DNA of 64,000 nucleotides from an uncultured bacterium (GCA_937922985.1 CALAKV010000038.1:1-64000); one strand, 5' to 3'; positions 1-11,224 are shown, numbered from the stretch's first letter. Numbers and translations: made by a program. The notes: generated by a model from the sequence alone, not told the origin.

Positions 1-149
1 TTGATAATCTATAAAATAGACTGACGATAAATTTGCACAATTAAATTGTTAAAGTTCAGTTTTATTCAACCTCGCTTTTTACTCCGCGCGCTGAACTATT
101 AACCATTATACTCAATAGATTTTTAAAAGTCAACACTTTTTTAAAAGAA

Positions 150-185
150 AATTTAGAAAAAATTAAATAGGCCTTGGAAGCCTAT
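150..185 (-). terminator. Terminator after the PAP2-like gene
   Basis: A perfect 6-bp stem (ATAGGC at 167-172, GCCTAT at 180-185) is followed on the minus strand by a T-rich run. It lies just past the stop codon of the PAP2-like gene and would end the gyrB-gyrA-PAP2 transcript. The 149 bases before it show no gene I can support. Confidence 0.6.
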
Positions 186-195
186 CTAATTTAGT

Positions 196-618
196 CTATA
201 ACCCGAGTAAAAATGCCGTATATCCAATAAAAATTCCAATAGCTGAGCCAACAGCAACTTCTAGCGGAGTGTGGCCTTTAACAACTCGGACTTTTTTAAT
301 TTTTAAATTCTGTTTTTCAATGATTTCATTAATTCTTTGCGCCTGAATACCATTCGAAAATCGCACTTTCATTGAATCATATATTACTATCATCGCAAAT
401 ACAAAAGCTAAACCAAAAATTGGAGAATAAACACCCTCATGCAAACCAACAAGTGTTGCTAGCGCAATCACTACTGAACTGTGAGAACTTGGCATACCAC
501 CACTCTCAGTGATGATTTGCTTAAATTTTGCGCTTTTATCTTTTCGAATTTCAAGAATATATTTAGCACCTTGCGCAATTACCCAAGCCAACACGAAAAC
601 TACTAAATATCTTGGCAT
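196..618 (-). CDS. Divergent PAP2 family (DUF212/YuiD-like) membrane protein
   Basis: A 140-residue integral membrane protein of the divergent PAP2 (DUF212) family, related to lipid phosphate phosphatases of the inner membrane. The visible signature is SGGMPSSHS at about 39-47, YDSMKVR at 80-86 and GHTPLEV at 115-121, with hydrophobic segments at both ends and in the middle. Length is normal for the family. It overlaps the gyrA stop by one base and so is probably translated in the gyrB-gyrA transcript. The substrate is unknown; undecaprenyl phosphate recycling is only a guess from the PAP2 relationship. Confidence 0.85.
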   Translation of the reverse strand: MPRYLVVFVLAWVIAQGAKYILEIRKDKSAKFKQIITESGGMPSSHSSVVIALATLVGLHEGVYSPIFGLAFVFAMIVIYDSMKVRFSNGIQAQRINEIIEKQNLKIKKVRVVKGHTPLEVAVGSAIGIFIGYTAFLLGL

Positions 619-3113
619 TATTCTTCCTCTCGACTTTCTTCCATTAAACCAACACTTGCCACGGTATCATTATCAGAAAGTTTCATAATTCGAACACCCT
701 GCGTAGTTCGACCTAAAGTTGGAATATCTTTAACAGCAACTCGAATTGTTTGGCCACCGCTTGAAATCATTAACGCATCAGAAACAGCCTCTGGCAAAGT
801 TTGAACAGATACAATTGGACCAGTTTTCGCGGTCACGATTGCGGCCTTAACACCAATTCCGCCACGATGTTTAACTTCAAAGTTCGAAACTTTCGTTGCT
901 TTTCCGTAACCATTTGCTGAAATCACAAGAAGTTTTTGTGTTCCATCTTTTGCAACATCCATCCCAACAACGCTATCATTTGGTCGAAGTCGAACACCAC
1001 GAACACCACGAGCCGCACGACCCATTGCTCGAACATCATTCTCATTAAATCGAACAGCCTGACCAGCTGATGTTGAAACGATAATATCACTCTGGCCATT
1101 AGTTTTTTGAATCCAACGGAGTTCATCACCTTCATCAAGATTAATTGCATTTAAGCCATTAGTTCGAATATTCGCAAAGTCTTTAAGTGCTGTCTTTTTT
1201 ACAGTCCCCTTTACGGTAGCCATAAAGAGGTAATCTTCTGTACTACTATTTTGTTCAAGCTTGATGATTGATGTAATTTTTTCTTCAGGTTGAAGTTGTA
1301 GTAGATTTACCGCAGCAACACCTTTAGCTTGAAGGCTTGCAGCAGGAACCTCGTAAGCTTTAAGTCTAAATACTCGACCTTTATTTGTAAAGAATAACAG
1401 CCAATCATGAGTGCTTGCTGGAATTAATTGATCAATAATATCTTGATCTTTTGTTGTCATTCCACGCTTACCTTTTCCACCACGATTTTGGCGGCGATAA
1501 TCTGCAAGTAGAGTTCGCTTAATATAGTTTTCACTAGTTAGAAGAATTACACTTTCTTCCTCAGGAATAAGTTCTTCATCTGAGAATTTACCAAGCTCAT
1601 GATTAATAACCTTGGTTTTACGCTCATCGCCATATTTTTCTTTCATTTCGAGAAGCTCTTCTTTAATAATTCGAAGAATTTCATTCTCATCAGCAAGAAT
1701 TGCCTCAAGCTCGCCGATAAGTTTCAAGAGAGCAGCAAGTTCAGCTTCGATTGCTTCGCGCTCCAATCCAGTCAATCGGCGAAGTTGCATCGCAAGAATT
1801 GCTTTTGCTTGAATTTCAGTTAATCCGAATTTTTCACGCAAAGCTTTTTCGGCAATATCTGTAGTTTTCGAAGCTCGAATCGTTGCAATAACTTCATCAA
1901 TATGATCAAGCGCAATCTTTAAGCCTTCTAAAATATGTGCACGAGCTTTTGCTTTTTTAAGTTCGAATTCTGTTCGGCGACGCACAACATTTCGGCGATG
2001 CTTTACGAATTCATCAAGCATTTCTTTTAAGCCAAGTACTCGCGGCTGAACGCCATCAACCAAAGCAAGCATATTATAATGGAAGTTTGATTGAAGTGGA
2101 GTTAATTTATAAAGCTGGTTGAGAACTTTCTTTGGGTATGCGTCCTTCTTGAGATCGATCACAATCTTAACCGTTCCGCGCGCAGATTCATCACGAAGGT
2201 CAGCTATAGTTGTAATTTTCTTTTCTTTTACGAGATCAGCAATCTTCTCGATCAAAGAAGCTTTATTAACGTTATAAGGGATTTCCGAAACTACAATCTG
2301 ATGACGACCGCGTTTAGTTTCAATGATTTCAGCAACGGCTCGCATAGTAACACTTCCGCGACCAGTTCGATAAGCCTGGATCATCGGAGCTCCACCATAA
2401 ACTACCGCACCTGTTGGGAAGTCTGGGCCTTTGACATATTTCATTAAATCTTCAAGCTTGGCTTCTGGATTACTAATTAGCTCAACAGTTGCATCAACAA
2501 TTTCGCTCAAATTATGAGTCGGAATACTTGTTGCCATACCAACTGCAATACCCATTTGACCATTTAAGAGAAGATTCGGCAATTTAGCCGGGAGAACTGA
2601 GGGTTCGCTTTCAGAACCGTCATAGTTTGGTCGAAAATCAACCGTATCTTTATCGAGATCGTTTAGTAAAATATCACCAATTCGGCCAAGCCTTGCTTCA
2701 GTATAACGCATAGCGGCTGCAGGATCGCCATCCATTGAACCAAAGTTTCCCTGGCCTTCGACAAGAGGATATCGCATCACCCAGTCTTGTGCCAAACGGA
2801 CCATCGAATCATAAATAGAGCTATCACCGTGCGGGTGATATTTACCCATTACGTCACCAACGATACGCGCAGACTTCTTAAATGAAGAGCCCGGTCGAAC
2901 ACCCATTTCTCCCATTGTATAAAGAACACGGCGATGGACCGGCTTCATTCCGTCTCGAACATCAGGCAATGCACGGTCAATAATAACAGACATTGAATAA
3001 CGAAGAAATGAATCCTCCATTACATCTTCAACTGTGCGATATTCCAAAACTTTCGAATGATTTTGTTGTTCGATAATTTCACCTTCAAGAGGTTTTTTAT
3101 TTTCATCTTCCAT
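618..3113 (-). CDS. gyrA: DNA gyrase subunit A
   Basis: Breakage-reunion subunit of DNA gyrase, 831 residues, which forms the A2B2 enzyme with GyrB and introduces negative supercoils. The catalytic tyrosine sits in AAAMRYTEA (Tyr137). The quinolone region reads [12 protein letters not shown] at 91-102, with Ser98 and Asp102 at the positions equivalent to E. coli Ser83 and Asp87, so the usual resistance changes are absent. The C-terminal pinwheel carries a GyrA box as QNRGGKG near residue 541, one residue off the consensus QRRGGKG, which marks gyrase rather than topoisomerase IV. It starts 2 nt after the gyrB stop, so the two are co-transcribed. Confidence 0.97.
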   Translation of the reverse strand: MEDENKKPLEGEIIEQQNHSKVLEYRTVEDVMEDSFLRYSMSVIIDRALPDVRDGMKPVHRRVLYTMGEMGVRPGSSFKKSARIVGDVMGKYHPHGDSSIYDSMVRLAQDWVMRYPLVEGQGNFGSMDGDPAAAMRYTEARLGRIGDILLNDLDKDTVDFRPNYDGSESEPSVLPAKLPNLLLNGQMGIAVGMATSIPTHNLSEIVDATVELISNPEAKLEDLMKYVKGPDFPTGAVVYGGAPMIQAYRTGRGSVTMRAVAEIIETKRGRHQIVVSEIPYNVNKASLIEKIADLVKEKKITTIADLRDESARGTVKIVIDLKKDAYPKKVLNQLYKLTPLQSNFHYNMLALVDGVQPRVLGLKEMLDEFVKHRRNVVRRRTEFELKKAKARAHILEGLKIALDHIDEVIATIRASKTTDIAEKALREKFGLTEIQAKAILAMQLRRLTGLEREAIEAELAALLKLIGELEAILADENEILRIIKEELLEMKEKYGDERKTKVINHELGKFSDEELIPEEESVILLTSENYIKRTLLADYRRQNRGGKGKRGMTTKDQDIIDQLIPASTHDWLLFFTNKGRVFRLKAYEVPAASLQAKGVAAVNLLQLQPEEKITSIIKLEQNSSTEDYLFMATVKGTVKKTALKDFANIRTNGLNAINLDEGDELRWIQKTNGQSDIIVSTSAGQAVRFNENDVRAMGRAARGVRGVRLRPNDSVVGMDVAKDGTQKLLVISANGYGKATKVSNFEVKHRGGIGVKAAIVTAKTGPIVSVQTLPEAVSDALMISSGGQTIRVAVKDIPTLGRTTQGVRIMKLSDNDTVASVGLMEESREEE

Positions 3114-3115
3114 AA

Positions 3116-5104
<1,989 letters not shown>

Positions 5105-5140
5105 TCATTCAGAACTTCCATAAATAAAATTTATATCTGT

Positions 5141-5170
5141 ATTATACCTTATTTTATAAAAAAATTCAAA
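5141..5170 (-). promoter_or_regulatory. gyrB promoter
   Basis: On the minus strand a -35 TTGAAT (5165-5170) is followed after 18 nt by a consensus -10 TATAAT (5141-5146). The predicted leader is about 40 nt and carries a ribosome binding site. Confidence 0.7.
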
Positions 5171-5200
5171 TAAAGCTTATTTTTTTATAAAAAATATGCT

Positions 5201-5206
5201 AAAATA
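5201..5206 (+). promoter_or_regulatory. -10 box for the DUF11-like membrane gene pair
   Basis: TAAAAT preceded by TGC at extended -10 spacing, 25 nt before the ATG at 5232, with an SD-like AAAGGTGGG between. The -35 region is only T-rich, so the call rests on the -10. Confidence 0.45.
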
Positions 5207-5231
5207 TAAGCATTAAGTTAAAAGGTGGGAT

Positions 5232-5966
5232 ATGTTTAAAGATATTATTTTAGGTTATTACCGCAGCCCCTCTATGGGCAAAAAAATACAAGATTATAAA
5301 AGAAAACTAAAAAATGATTTAAAATGGTGGATTTTTAATATTTTTGCTATTGTTTTTGTATTTTTCACAATATTTTTAACTAATATCTTACCTTCGAAAA
5401 CTATATCTAATAATATAGTTAAAAAAACATCATTAAACCCTAACCTAACCTATAATGTAAAATCAACAGCAAAACACCCACTCCAGCCTAAAGATATCAT
5501 TTCTTATACACTGACCGTAACTAATAATTCAAAAATAGTTCAGGATTCAAATTTCGAAGTCAATATATCAGACATACTAGAATATGCAAACCTCCTTGAT
5601 GGAGGAGATTATAAAATCAAAGATGGCATAATATATTGGAATAATTCTAGTATCGAGCCCGGAGAATCAAAAAGCAAATTTTTTGCAATAAAAATTAAAG
5701 ATAGAATCCCAACTTTTAAACAACAGGGAGAATCATTTGATTGCTTTATTAAATTAAATTTTGGTGAAGTTTCGAAAACCCCAATAAAATGTCCTTTTAT
5801 AAAAAATATCGATTACTTCTTAAATTCAATCCCAGCTCTTGAGCAATATACAATTTTACTATTTTTAATTGTTCTATTTTCTATATCAATAATTATGATA
5901 CTTCGTACAAATTTATTATACAAAGAAATACGATATTTTAGTCAATATTCAGGAGAAATAAAATAA
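5232..5966 (+). CDS. Membrane protein with DUF11-like extracellular domain
   Basis: A 244-residue protein of unknown function. A basic N-terminal stretch leads into a membrane segment at about 33-52. An outer domain of about 130 residues follows, containing DIISYTLTVTNNSK and a GESKS turn, the pattern of DUF11-type Ig-like beta domains in surface proteins. A second membrane segment lies at about 205-224. Both termini are therefore probably cytoplasmic. Its TAA stop overlaps the ATG of the next gene. The pair sits as an island between gyrB and the secretion-type ATPase and ends at a bidirectional terminator. Confidence 0.7.
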   Translation: MFKDIILGYYRSPSMGKKIQDYKRKLKNDLKWWIFNIFAIVFVFFTIFLTNILPSKTISNNIVKKTSLNPNLTYNVKSTAKHPLQPKDIISYTLTVTNNSKIVQDSNFEVNISDILEYANLLDGGDYKIKDGIIYWNNSSIEPGESKSKFFAIKIKDRIPTFKQQGESFDCFIKLNFGEVSKTPIKCPFIKNIDYFLNSIPALEQYTILLFLIVLFSISIIMILRTNLLYKEIRYFSQYSGEIK

Positions 5967-6265
5967 TGAAAAATAATCAAACTTACCAAAAAATATTAGA
6001 TTTCATACATAAAGATTCAAATTTCAAAAATAATCTTTTTCGAAGTATTTTTCACTCTAGCGTTTTAGATTTTTTACTAAATTTTGTCGAAAAAATAATA
6101 CAGCCAAAAGTACTTTTTATATCAATAATATTATCATTAATTATTTATTACTCCGTTCTTTATATTTCAATACTTAACGGATTCTCTGTAAAATCAGAGA
6201 TTTTGATATACTTAATATCAGCGTTATTCATCTTTTTATCTCTTATAAGATTAGTCAAAGAATAA
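5966..6265 (+). CDS. Small two-TM membrane protein
   Basis: A 99-residue hypothetical protein whose ATG overlaps the preceding stop (TAATG), so the two are translationally coupled. A polar N-terminal half of about 45 residues is followed by two hydrophobic helices at about 47-68 and 76-95. I do not recognise a family. Coupling to the DUF11-like protein suggests a joint membrane role. Confidence 0.6.
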   Translation: MKNNQTYQKILDFIHKDSNFKNNLFRSIFHSSVLDFLLNFVEKIIQPKVLFISIILSLIIYYSVLYISILNGFSVKSEILIYLISALFIFLSLIRLVKE

Positions 6266-6295
6266 AATCAGGTAGCTTAACAACTACCTGATTTT
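6264..6295. terminator. Bidirectional terminator shared by convergent genes
   Basis: A perfect 12-bp inverted repeat (AAAATCAGGTAG at 6264-6275, CTACCTGATTTT at 6284-6295) with an 8-nt loop. The stop codons of both flanking convergent genes lie inside its arms, an extreme compaction. Confidence 0.8.
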
Positions 6296-9202
6296 AAATA
6301 TAACCTCGCCGTCATCAACTTTTTTATAGTTATTCTTAGCGGCATTAGAAGAGTTATTGCTTAAGTTATTAGAGGTTCTCGTAGTTCTTATATCCTGAAT
6401 TACAGAATCATTTTGGATTTGTTGTGGCTTAATATTTTGCTGAACTTGTGTGTTATTTAAATTATTTGTGTTATAAGAATTTACACTTTGGTTCTGCATA
6501 ATATTTTTCTGAAAAGTTATCGCTAAATTACTCTTTGAAGGATCCTCTGGTTGATTTTGATGAATATTAGAATTTGAATTGCTACTCCTTATTTCATCCC
6601 TCTTTTTTAGCCAATCATCCAAAAATGAATCTTTTTTAGAACTATCATTAGAGTTGTTTATATTAGCGTTATTAGAGCCACCCGAGAACGCCCTTTCCTG
6701 CCAACTAACTTGATTCTTTTGTTGTGTCTGAGTTTGGTGTGGCTGCGGCTGAGATGAATTAGTTCCAGAATTAACGCTCAAACGCCTTCGAATTTCATCT
6801 TCAACAATAGCTCGAGGACGACCATATTTTGAAGCTGAATATTTTCGAAGTCCTTCACGAATCTCTGGATTAGATTTACCAAAAGGAGGCAAAAGTTTCA
6901 TTGTGAATGGAGCTGATGGAAATCCATTAACTAAAACAGTCGTAATTGAATTATAATTAGGCGTTTTAGTTAAATCTTCAGCGGTAAACGTTGGCGTAAA
7001 GGCCTTTTGAAGAACTTCCGCGTCATCAATACCAATCCTACCAACAATCTTGTTAGGAACGTTACCAAAAATAGCACCCTTAATTGAATCTTTCAACTGA
7101 GTTGTAAACTGGTTTGCTAAAATTAAATTCAAGCGATATTTTCGAGCTTCAGACAAAATAGATTCAAAAGAATCGGTTGCAAAGTTTTGAAACTCATCAA
7201 CAAATAGACAAAAATCTTTTCGCTGGTCTTCAGGTATATCTGCACGGCCCATTGCCGCCGCTTGAAACTTCATCACAAAAACCATACCAAGGAGTTTTGC
7301 TGCCGCCTCTCCAAGTTTACCTTTCGAAAGATTTACGAGCAAAATCTTATTGTTATCCATAACTTCGCGAATACTAAATGCACTCTTTTTTTGGCCAATA
7401 ATATTATTAACCAAGCCACTTTCGAATGGCGCCCACTTAGAAACAACCCAAGAAACAAGTTCTCCTGCATCATTAGATTTTTGCGAAGCTGGCCACTCTT
7501 TTGTCCAGAAGTCGATTGCACGCTGATTTCGAAGATACTTAATTTTTTGCTTTGCAAACTCTGGGTCAACAAGGACTTTTGGAATATCCATAAAAGTTCC
7601 TCCATCTGGGTCACTCATTAGTAGCAACGCAGCATTTCGAACAATATTCTCCATTCGAGGGCCAACAACACCAGTGTTTCCTGGGTCATAGAGAGATTTT
7701 AGCATTGAATTAGTCTCAGAAATAACAAAATCCATCTCTTCAGGACTTGAGGCCTCAAAAATATTAAAACCAAGTGGATTCTCAGTATCGCTCGGATCGA
7801 AATAAATCACATCGTCCATTCGGGATTGAGGAATCATCCCGAGCAATTCTTCAACGGAATCTCCGTGCGGATCAATAAAACAAAAACCTCGTCCATCCAT
7901 TATATCTTGATAAGCCAAATTCTCAAGGAGCTTAGATTTACCCATACCAGTCTGACCAATGATATATGTATGGCGGCGGCGATCATTAACTCCAAGGCGA
8001 ATTTGCTTTTCAACACCGCGGAATTCATTCACTCCAATCAATAAACCTTCTTTCATTGGCTCAGTCGGACCATCAACTTGTCGAATTCTTTGACGCTCAA
8101 TTTTGCCCGTTGGAATTGAATTTTGATTTGGCAAGTGAAAAATTGTTGAAAGTTCAACACTATTCAGGATATTCTGATTCGTACTTTGAGGGAAAAATCG
8201 AAAAATATAAGCAGTAACTAATTCGTCAATATTATTAGTCATATTAAATTTGAATCCATTATATCGCGGTGAATCAAATAAAGAAAATGCTGAAACAATA
8301 GATTGTAAAATTGCTTGACTTTTCGAAGCCGTTGAAGAAGAAGTTACCACCCGAGTTAAAACTTCATAACCTGGATATTTAGTTTTATCTTCAATCGCTT
8401 GGATTTCTTCATTTTCTAGAGCCGTAAGCTGTGGATATTCGGTGCTCGAAGTGTTTAAACCGTATGTAGGCGGCTTCCATAAAGCTTCCATAATATCAAG
8501 TATGGCTGTAGTATTATTATTTTTCTTACCTTTACCCTTTCGAATTGACTCAACCTTTTCATTAGATTTAAGAGTCCAGCTCTCAGGTGCGGGCCTGAAC
8601 ATAATTTGAATTGCCGCTCCGTCTCCACGTTCAACACCGCTCAAAGCATCTAATAATGCCCGAGCAGCATCACGACGGCTTTCTTGATATGTCGCAATTG
8701 GATAAAAGTAGTCTTTTTTAAGTTCGAATTCACCACCAATCACACCCTGCACCTTTCCTTGTTGAGAAAAAATATTTTCCATTTCAACTTCTTCAAGACG
8801 AGCCGCTGGATATGCAGCAGAGATTGCTTGCTTGATCGTTTCGGTTAAAACCGCAGGAACGACCGCATAATACCGAACAAGACCATCGCTTGCAACAATT
8901 TCGAAAGAAATATGCCTTTGGCCATAAAGTTTAGTTTTAAAGCCTTTCGTTGCGGTGCTTGCGATAATGTTATACATTGTTTGAGCTTCAGAAAGAACTT
9001 CATCTACAACATCCCGCTCATCACGACCGCCAACCTCAAGGTCATCACTTGGCGGCGGAAGGTGAATTCGAATTGGCACCATTTTTAGGCCACGCTCATA
9101 ATTTTTCGCCTCTTGAACCATTCTTTTATATTGATCAAAAGCAAAATAAGAAGCCACGCAAATAATTACAAAGCTAATAAATAATATTATCCAAATTCCC
9201 AT
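6284..9202 (-). CDS. Type IV secretion-type DNA-binding/coupling ATPase
   Basis: A 972-residue AAA-type motor of the VirB4/TraD/HerA class, common in CPR genomes and annotated there as a type IV secretion DNA-binding domain protein. An N-terminal membrane helix at about 1-22 anchors it. Walker A is GQTGMGKSK near 414-422, and Walker B is LFVDEFQNF near 663-671. NKIVGRIG and FTPTFTAEDL resemble TraM-recognition/TraD C-terminal blocks. The last 170 residues or so are Q/N/S-rich low complexity. It ends in TAG inside the shared terminator. Its start overlaps the 136-residue gene by one base. No relaxase or other VirB gene is in the window, so the translocated substrate is unknown. Confidence 0.8.
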   Translation of the reverse strand: MGIWIILFISFVIICVASYFAFDQYKRMVQEAKNYERGLKMVPIRIHLPPPSDDLEVGGRDERDVVDEVLSEAQTMYNIIASTATKGFKTKLYGQRHISFEIVASDGLVRYYAVVPAVLTETIKQAISAAYPAARLEEVEMENIFSQQGKVQGVIGGEFELKKDYFYPIATYQESRRDAARALLDALSGVERGDGAAIQIMFRPAPESWTLKSNEKVESIRKGKGKKNNNTTAILDIMEALWKPPTYGLNTSSTEYPQLTALENEEIQAIEDKTKYPGYEVLTRVVTSSSTASKSQAILQSIVSAFSLFDSPRYNGFKFNMTNNIDELVTAYIFRFFPQSTNQNILNSVELSTIFHLPNQNSIPTGKIERQRIRQVDGPTEPMKEGLLIGVNEFRGVEKQIRLGVNDRRRHTYIIGQTGMGKSKLLENLAYQDIMDGRGFCFIDPHGDSVEELLGMIPQSRMDDVIYFDPSDTENPLGFNIFEASSPEEMDFVISETNSMLKSLYDPGNTGVVGPRMENIVRNAALLLMSDPDGGTFMDIPKVLVDPEFAKQKIKYLRNQRAIDFWTKEWPASQKSNDAGELVSWVVSKWAPFESGLVNNIIGQKKSAFSIREVMDNNKILLVNLSKGKLGEAAAKLLGMVFVMKFQAAAMGRADIPEDQRKDFCLFVDEFQNFATDSFESILSEARKYRLNLILANQFTTQLKDSIKGAIFGNVPNKIVGRIGIDDAEVLQKAFTPTFTAEDLTKTPNYNSITTVLVNGFPSAPFTMKLLPPFGKSNPEIREGLRKYSASKYGRPRAIVEDEIRRRLSVNSGTNSSQPQPHQTQTQQKNQVSWQERAFSGGSNNANINNSNDSSKKDSFLDDWLKKRDEIRSSNSNSNIHQNQPEDPSKSNLAITFQKNIMQNQSVNSYNTNNLNNTQVQQNIKPQQIQNDSVIQDIRTTRTSNNLSNNSSNAAKNNYKKVDDGEVIFKIR

Positions 9203-9612
9203 TACTTCCCACCATTTATAATTCTGTTATATCTTTTTTTCAAATAGTCTATCTGCATTTCTTTAAATCGAACCTCGCGAGCATATGGATCGCCCTTAGT
9301 TTCAACTATCATTTTCTTCAGATCTTTCACCCATTCATCTTCCATGAGGTCGATATCTCTTGCAGTAGCTGGAACTACAGCTACTGGGCTGTTTGCCGAT
9401 GACTCCTGAACCGCTGGTAAAATAGCTTGTGAAATTGGCTGCTGAGAATCTTGATTCGAAAAAGCTTGCATAGCTTCGGCTCTAGCCTTATCACTATCAA
9501 TTCTGTTTATATTTTGCTCAAAGCCAAAATTCCCCACTTCGTGAGGATTATTTATTGGTTGCGATTGAGCTTCAAAAACTCGTGGAATTTCAAGATTTTT
9601 TTGCGGTTCCAT
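9202..9612 (-). CDS. Conserved hypothetical partner of the secretion ATPase
   Basis: A 136-residue soluble protein that I do not recognise. The first 90 residues are Q/N/A-rich and probably disordered. The last 45 are charged and helical, with DEWVKDLKKMIVET and a terminal KKRYNRIINGGK. Its TAA overlaps the ATG of the ATPase gene, so the two are coupled, which suggests a subunit or adaptor of that motor. A TATAAT box ends 8 nt before the ATG, so the mRNA would be nearly leaderless. Confidence 0.6.
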   Translation of the reverse strand: MEPQKNLEIPRVFEAQSQPINNPHEVGNFGFEQNINRIDSDKARAEAMQAFSNQDSQQPISQAILPAVQESSANSPVAVVPATARDIDLMEDEWVKDLKKMIVETKGDPYAREVRFKEMQIDYLKKRYNRIINGGK

Positions 9613-9620
9613 ATGTAACT

Positions 9621-9649
9621 ATTATATCACAAACGTTAGCGTTTTGAAA
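9621..9649 (-). promoter_or_regulatory. Promoter for the 136-aa/ATPase gene pair
   Basis: TTTCAA (9644-9649), a 17-nt spacer and TATAAT (9621-9626) on the minus strand. The start codon at 9610-9612 follows 8 nt after the -10 box and no SD is possible. Confidence 0.55.
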
Positions 9650-10151
9650 TGTAAATTATTGCAATTGTTTCAATAATTATCAATAATAATATTTCGAATA
9701 TTCCGACTCCGCCGGTGGATTGTTTTGCTATAATTCCAATTGGAGCAAAAGCGAGCGCAGCAGAATATTTCAAAAAGAAAGCTGGATTTTTTTCTTGCTT
9801 TTTTAGTGAAGGCTGGCCCTTTCTAAATAAAGAATATGCAAGCGAAAAAACCCGATGTGAAGAATATAAAAATATCGCAATAATACCAAGAAAAACCAAA
9901 TATATCATTGCAAATAATGCGAGGATCCCAACTGGACCAACTTTATTAGGGGAAGTTTGAGTGAGCATTAAAAAAATACCAACACCCGATAACCCAGACA
10001 GACTAAAAATAATTTTTGAAATCATAATATAATACCATTTTGTTAGATTCAGCCCAAAGAGTAAGCAAGTATAAATGGTAAGCAAGTAGAATGCCATCAT
10101 AACAAAATTAATTACTAAAATATGTGGTCTACGGCCTACCTTAATGCTCAC
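9636..10151 (-). CDS. Polytopic membrane protein upstream of the secretion ATPase
   Basis: A membrane protein of unknown family with about four hydrophobic helices, a K-rich loop (KGQPSLKKQEKN) before the third, and IIAKQSTGGVGIF before the last. The start is uncertain. I chose GTG at 10151 (171 aa), because the stop of a short upstream reading frame overlaps it as GTGA. A TTG at 10181 would add ten residues but has no SD. It precedes the two secretion-type genes and may share their function. Confidence 0.55.
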   Translation of the reverse strand: MSIKVGRRPHILVINFVMMAFYLLTIYTCLLFGLNLTKWYYIMISKIIFSLSGLSGVGIFLMLTQTSPNKVGPVGILALFAMIYLVFLGIIAIFLYSSHRVFSLAYSLFRKGQPSLKKQEKNPAFFLKYSAALAFAPIGIIAKQSTGGVGIFEILLLIIIETIAIIYISKR

Positions 10152-10201
10152 TCTTTTGAGCCAGTTGACCGCTTCTCGCAAGGAGAAGCATAGTTTTTCA
10201 T
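10148..10201 (-). other. Possible 17-codon leader ORF
   Basis: ATG at 10199-10201, 7 nt after an AAGGAA element, opens a frame coding for MKNYASPCEKRSTGSKE. It stops with TGA overlapping the GTG at 10149-10151 of the membrane protein. A hairpin (TATCTTC/GAAGATA, 10217-10234) lies just upstream in the roughly 280-nt leader. Translational coupling is an inference; the peptide may not be made. Confidence 0.35.
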
Positions 10202-10480
10202 TGAGGGTTCCTTAAATATCTTCTTTTGAAGATACAAGTACTTTTAGTGCCTCAGCGCTCTACGCATCTATACTATTTGCGGAGCTTTTTGGCGTTTCGA
10301 AAATAAGTTAAAAATCCAATAACGATTTTATAAACCTTAATTTCAAATCGCCGTTCAAACTCCGTAAAAAGTCTAACGGACAACTCAAAATTATCAAATT
10401 TTAAAATTTCTAATGTACTTGGTGGAATGTGCAATAACTATTTTTTATTTTTGCTTTTTATTTCTTTCAAAGCTATCTCA
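10202..10480 (-). other. Long 5' leader of the membrane protein gene
   Basis: About 280 nt without a convincing gene, between a good minus-strand promoter and the membrane protein. It contains the hairpin TATCTTC-TTTT-GAAGATA (10217-10234) and nothing I can match to a known riboswitch. Confidence 0.4.
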
Positions 10481-10510
10481 ATTGTATCATAACAATTTCA
10501 AAAAGTCAAT
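10481..10510 (-). promoter_or_regulatory. Minus-strand promoter of the membrane protein leader
   Basis: TTGACT (10505-10510), an 18-nt spacer and TACAAT (10481-10486). It diverges from the promoter at 10611-10639. An inverted pair ATAAGCAT/ATGCTTAT (near 10515 and 10619) lies between them and could be a shared site. Confidence 0.55.
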
Positions 10511-10610
10511 ACCATAAGCATAATAAAATGAGTTTTGTTGTACTTTTAACACGTTTAAATCTGTTAATTTTAATGAACAAAAAAATTATACAAAAAAGTC
10601 TAAAAAAGTA

Positions 10611-10639
10611 TTGACTTTATGCTTATTTTAGATTATTAT
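10611..10639 (+). promoter_or_regulatory. Promoter of the 38-codon gene
   Basis: TTGACT (10611-10616), exactly 17 nt, then TATTAT (10634-10639). AGAGG follows at once and serves as the ribosome binding site of the small ORF. Confidence 0.65.
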
Positions 10640-10650
10640 AGAGGTAGCTT

Positions 10651-10767
10651 ATGAATAAAAAGTTTATACATGAGCCAAAAATAAAAATTATTTCAAGTGA
10701 ATTCCGCAGTTCACATAAAACTCTAAAATTAAAAATCAAAAACTCCACATTACTATTTATAAAATGA
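10651..10767 (+). CDS. 38-residue basic small protein (hypothetical)
   Basis: This short frame has every part of a gene: a promoter at 10611-10639, AGAGG six bases before ATG, 38 codons ending in TGA, and a strong terminator that overlaps the stop. The peptide starts MNKKFIHEPKIKII, has ten lysines against two acidic residues, and ends KNSTLLFIK. I recognise no family. It could be a nucleic-acid-binding peptide, a ribosome-associated peptide or a toxin-like peptide, or the transcript may act as an sRNA with an incidental frame. Confidence 0.55.
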   Translation: MNKKFIHEPKIKIISSEFRSSHKTLKLKIKNSTLLFIK

Positions 10768-10795
10768 GCGTTCCTCGCAGTCGCTCATTTTTATT
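10762..10795 (+). terminator. Terminator of the 38-codon gene
   Basis: A 9-bp stem AAATGAGCG (10762-10770) with CGCTCATTT (10782-10790), then TTATTTTT. The TGA stop lies in the left arm. Confidence 0.75.
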
Positions 10796-10800
10796 TTTCA

Positions 10801-10832
10801 AAAAATAAAAAAACATCTTGTATAAAAGATGC
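10801..10832 (-). terminator. Terminator of tmRNA
   Basis: CATCTT (10815-10820) pairs with AAGATG (10827-10832). On the minus strand a run of T residues follows, 17 nt past the CCA end of ssrA. Confidence 0.7.
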
Positions 10833-10848
10833 TCTTAAGAATATTTTT

Positions 10849-11224
10849 GGTGGAGCTGCCGAGAACTGCCCTCGGGTCCAAAAGGTAACATTTTAGCCTT
10901 CTACAAGTTTAGTTAATTTTGGTTAAAATTTAATACTTAAAAAATCAACAAAAATATATTAAAAGTTGCGAAAAAATCTCACTTAAAATTTATCGCGAAA
11001 ATTTTAAGCCATCAGTGAAAAAATATGACACTTTTCGAAATACGCACTGCCCCATTTCGAAAAATGGTTGCTAATAAAATTAAGCAGCAACTGGTGCTGA
11101 AGCTGGAGCAAAGAATGCTGCAACTTTAGCTGCAAAGTTTTTTGCATTTATTTAATACTTTACGCAGTAAACGACTTGCAAGCCAAACTGTTAAATTCCT
11201 CTTGTCTAAAGCTAATTCAGCCCC
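10849..11224 (-). ncRNA. ssrA: Transfer-messenger RNA (tmRNA)
   Basis: tmRNA for trans-translation, which rescues stalled ribosomes and tags the nascent chain. The 5' end GGGGCUGAAUUAGC pairs with the 3' CAGCUCC-A-CCA over 7 bp and has the G3-U70 pair that AlaRS recognises. CCA is encoded. The tag frame runs from GCA (11145) to TAA (11080) and encodes 21 residues that begin AKNFAAK and end APVAA, the usual small hydrophobic degron. The T-arm stem CCGAG/CTCGG closes an unusual loop, GGCAGUU, in place of UUCRANU. A TATAAT lies at 11236-11241 and a terminator at 10815-10832. Confidence 0.93.

Noticed and set aside
6284..10181. A complete conjugation or type IV secretion system
   Set aside because: Only the coupling-type ATPase and two unknown partners are present; no relaxase, VirB6/8/9/10 or pilin of that system is visible.
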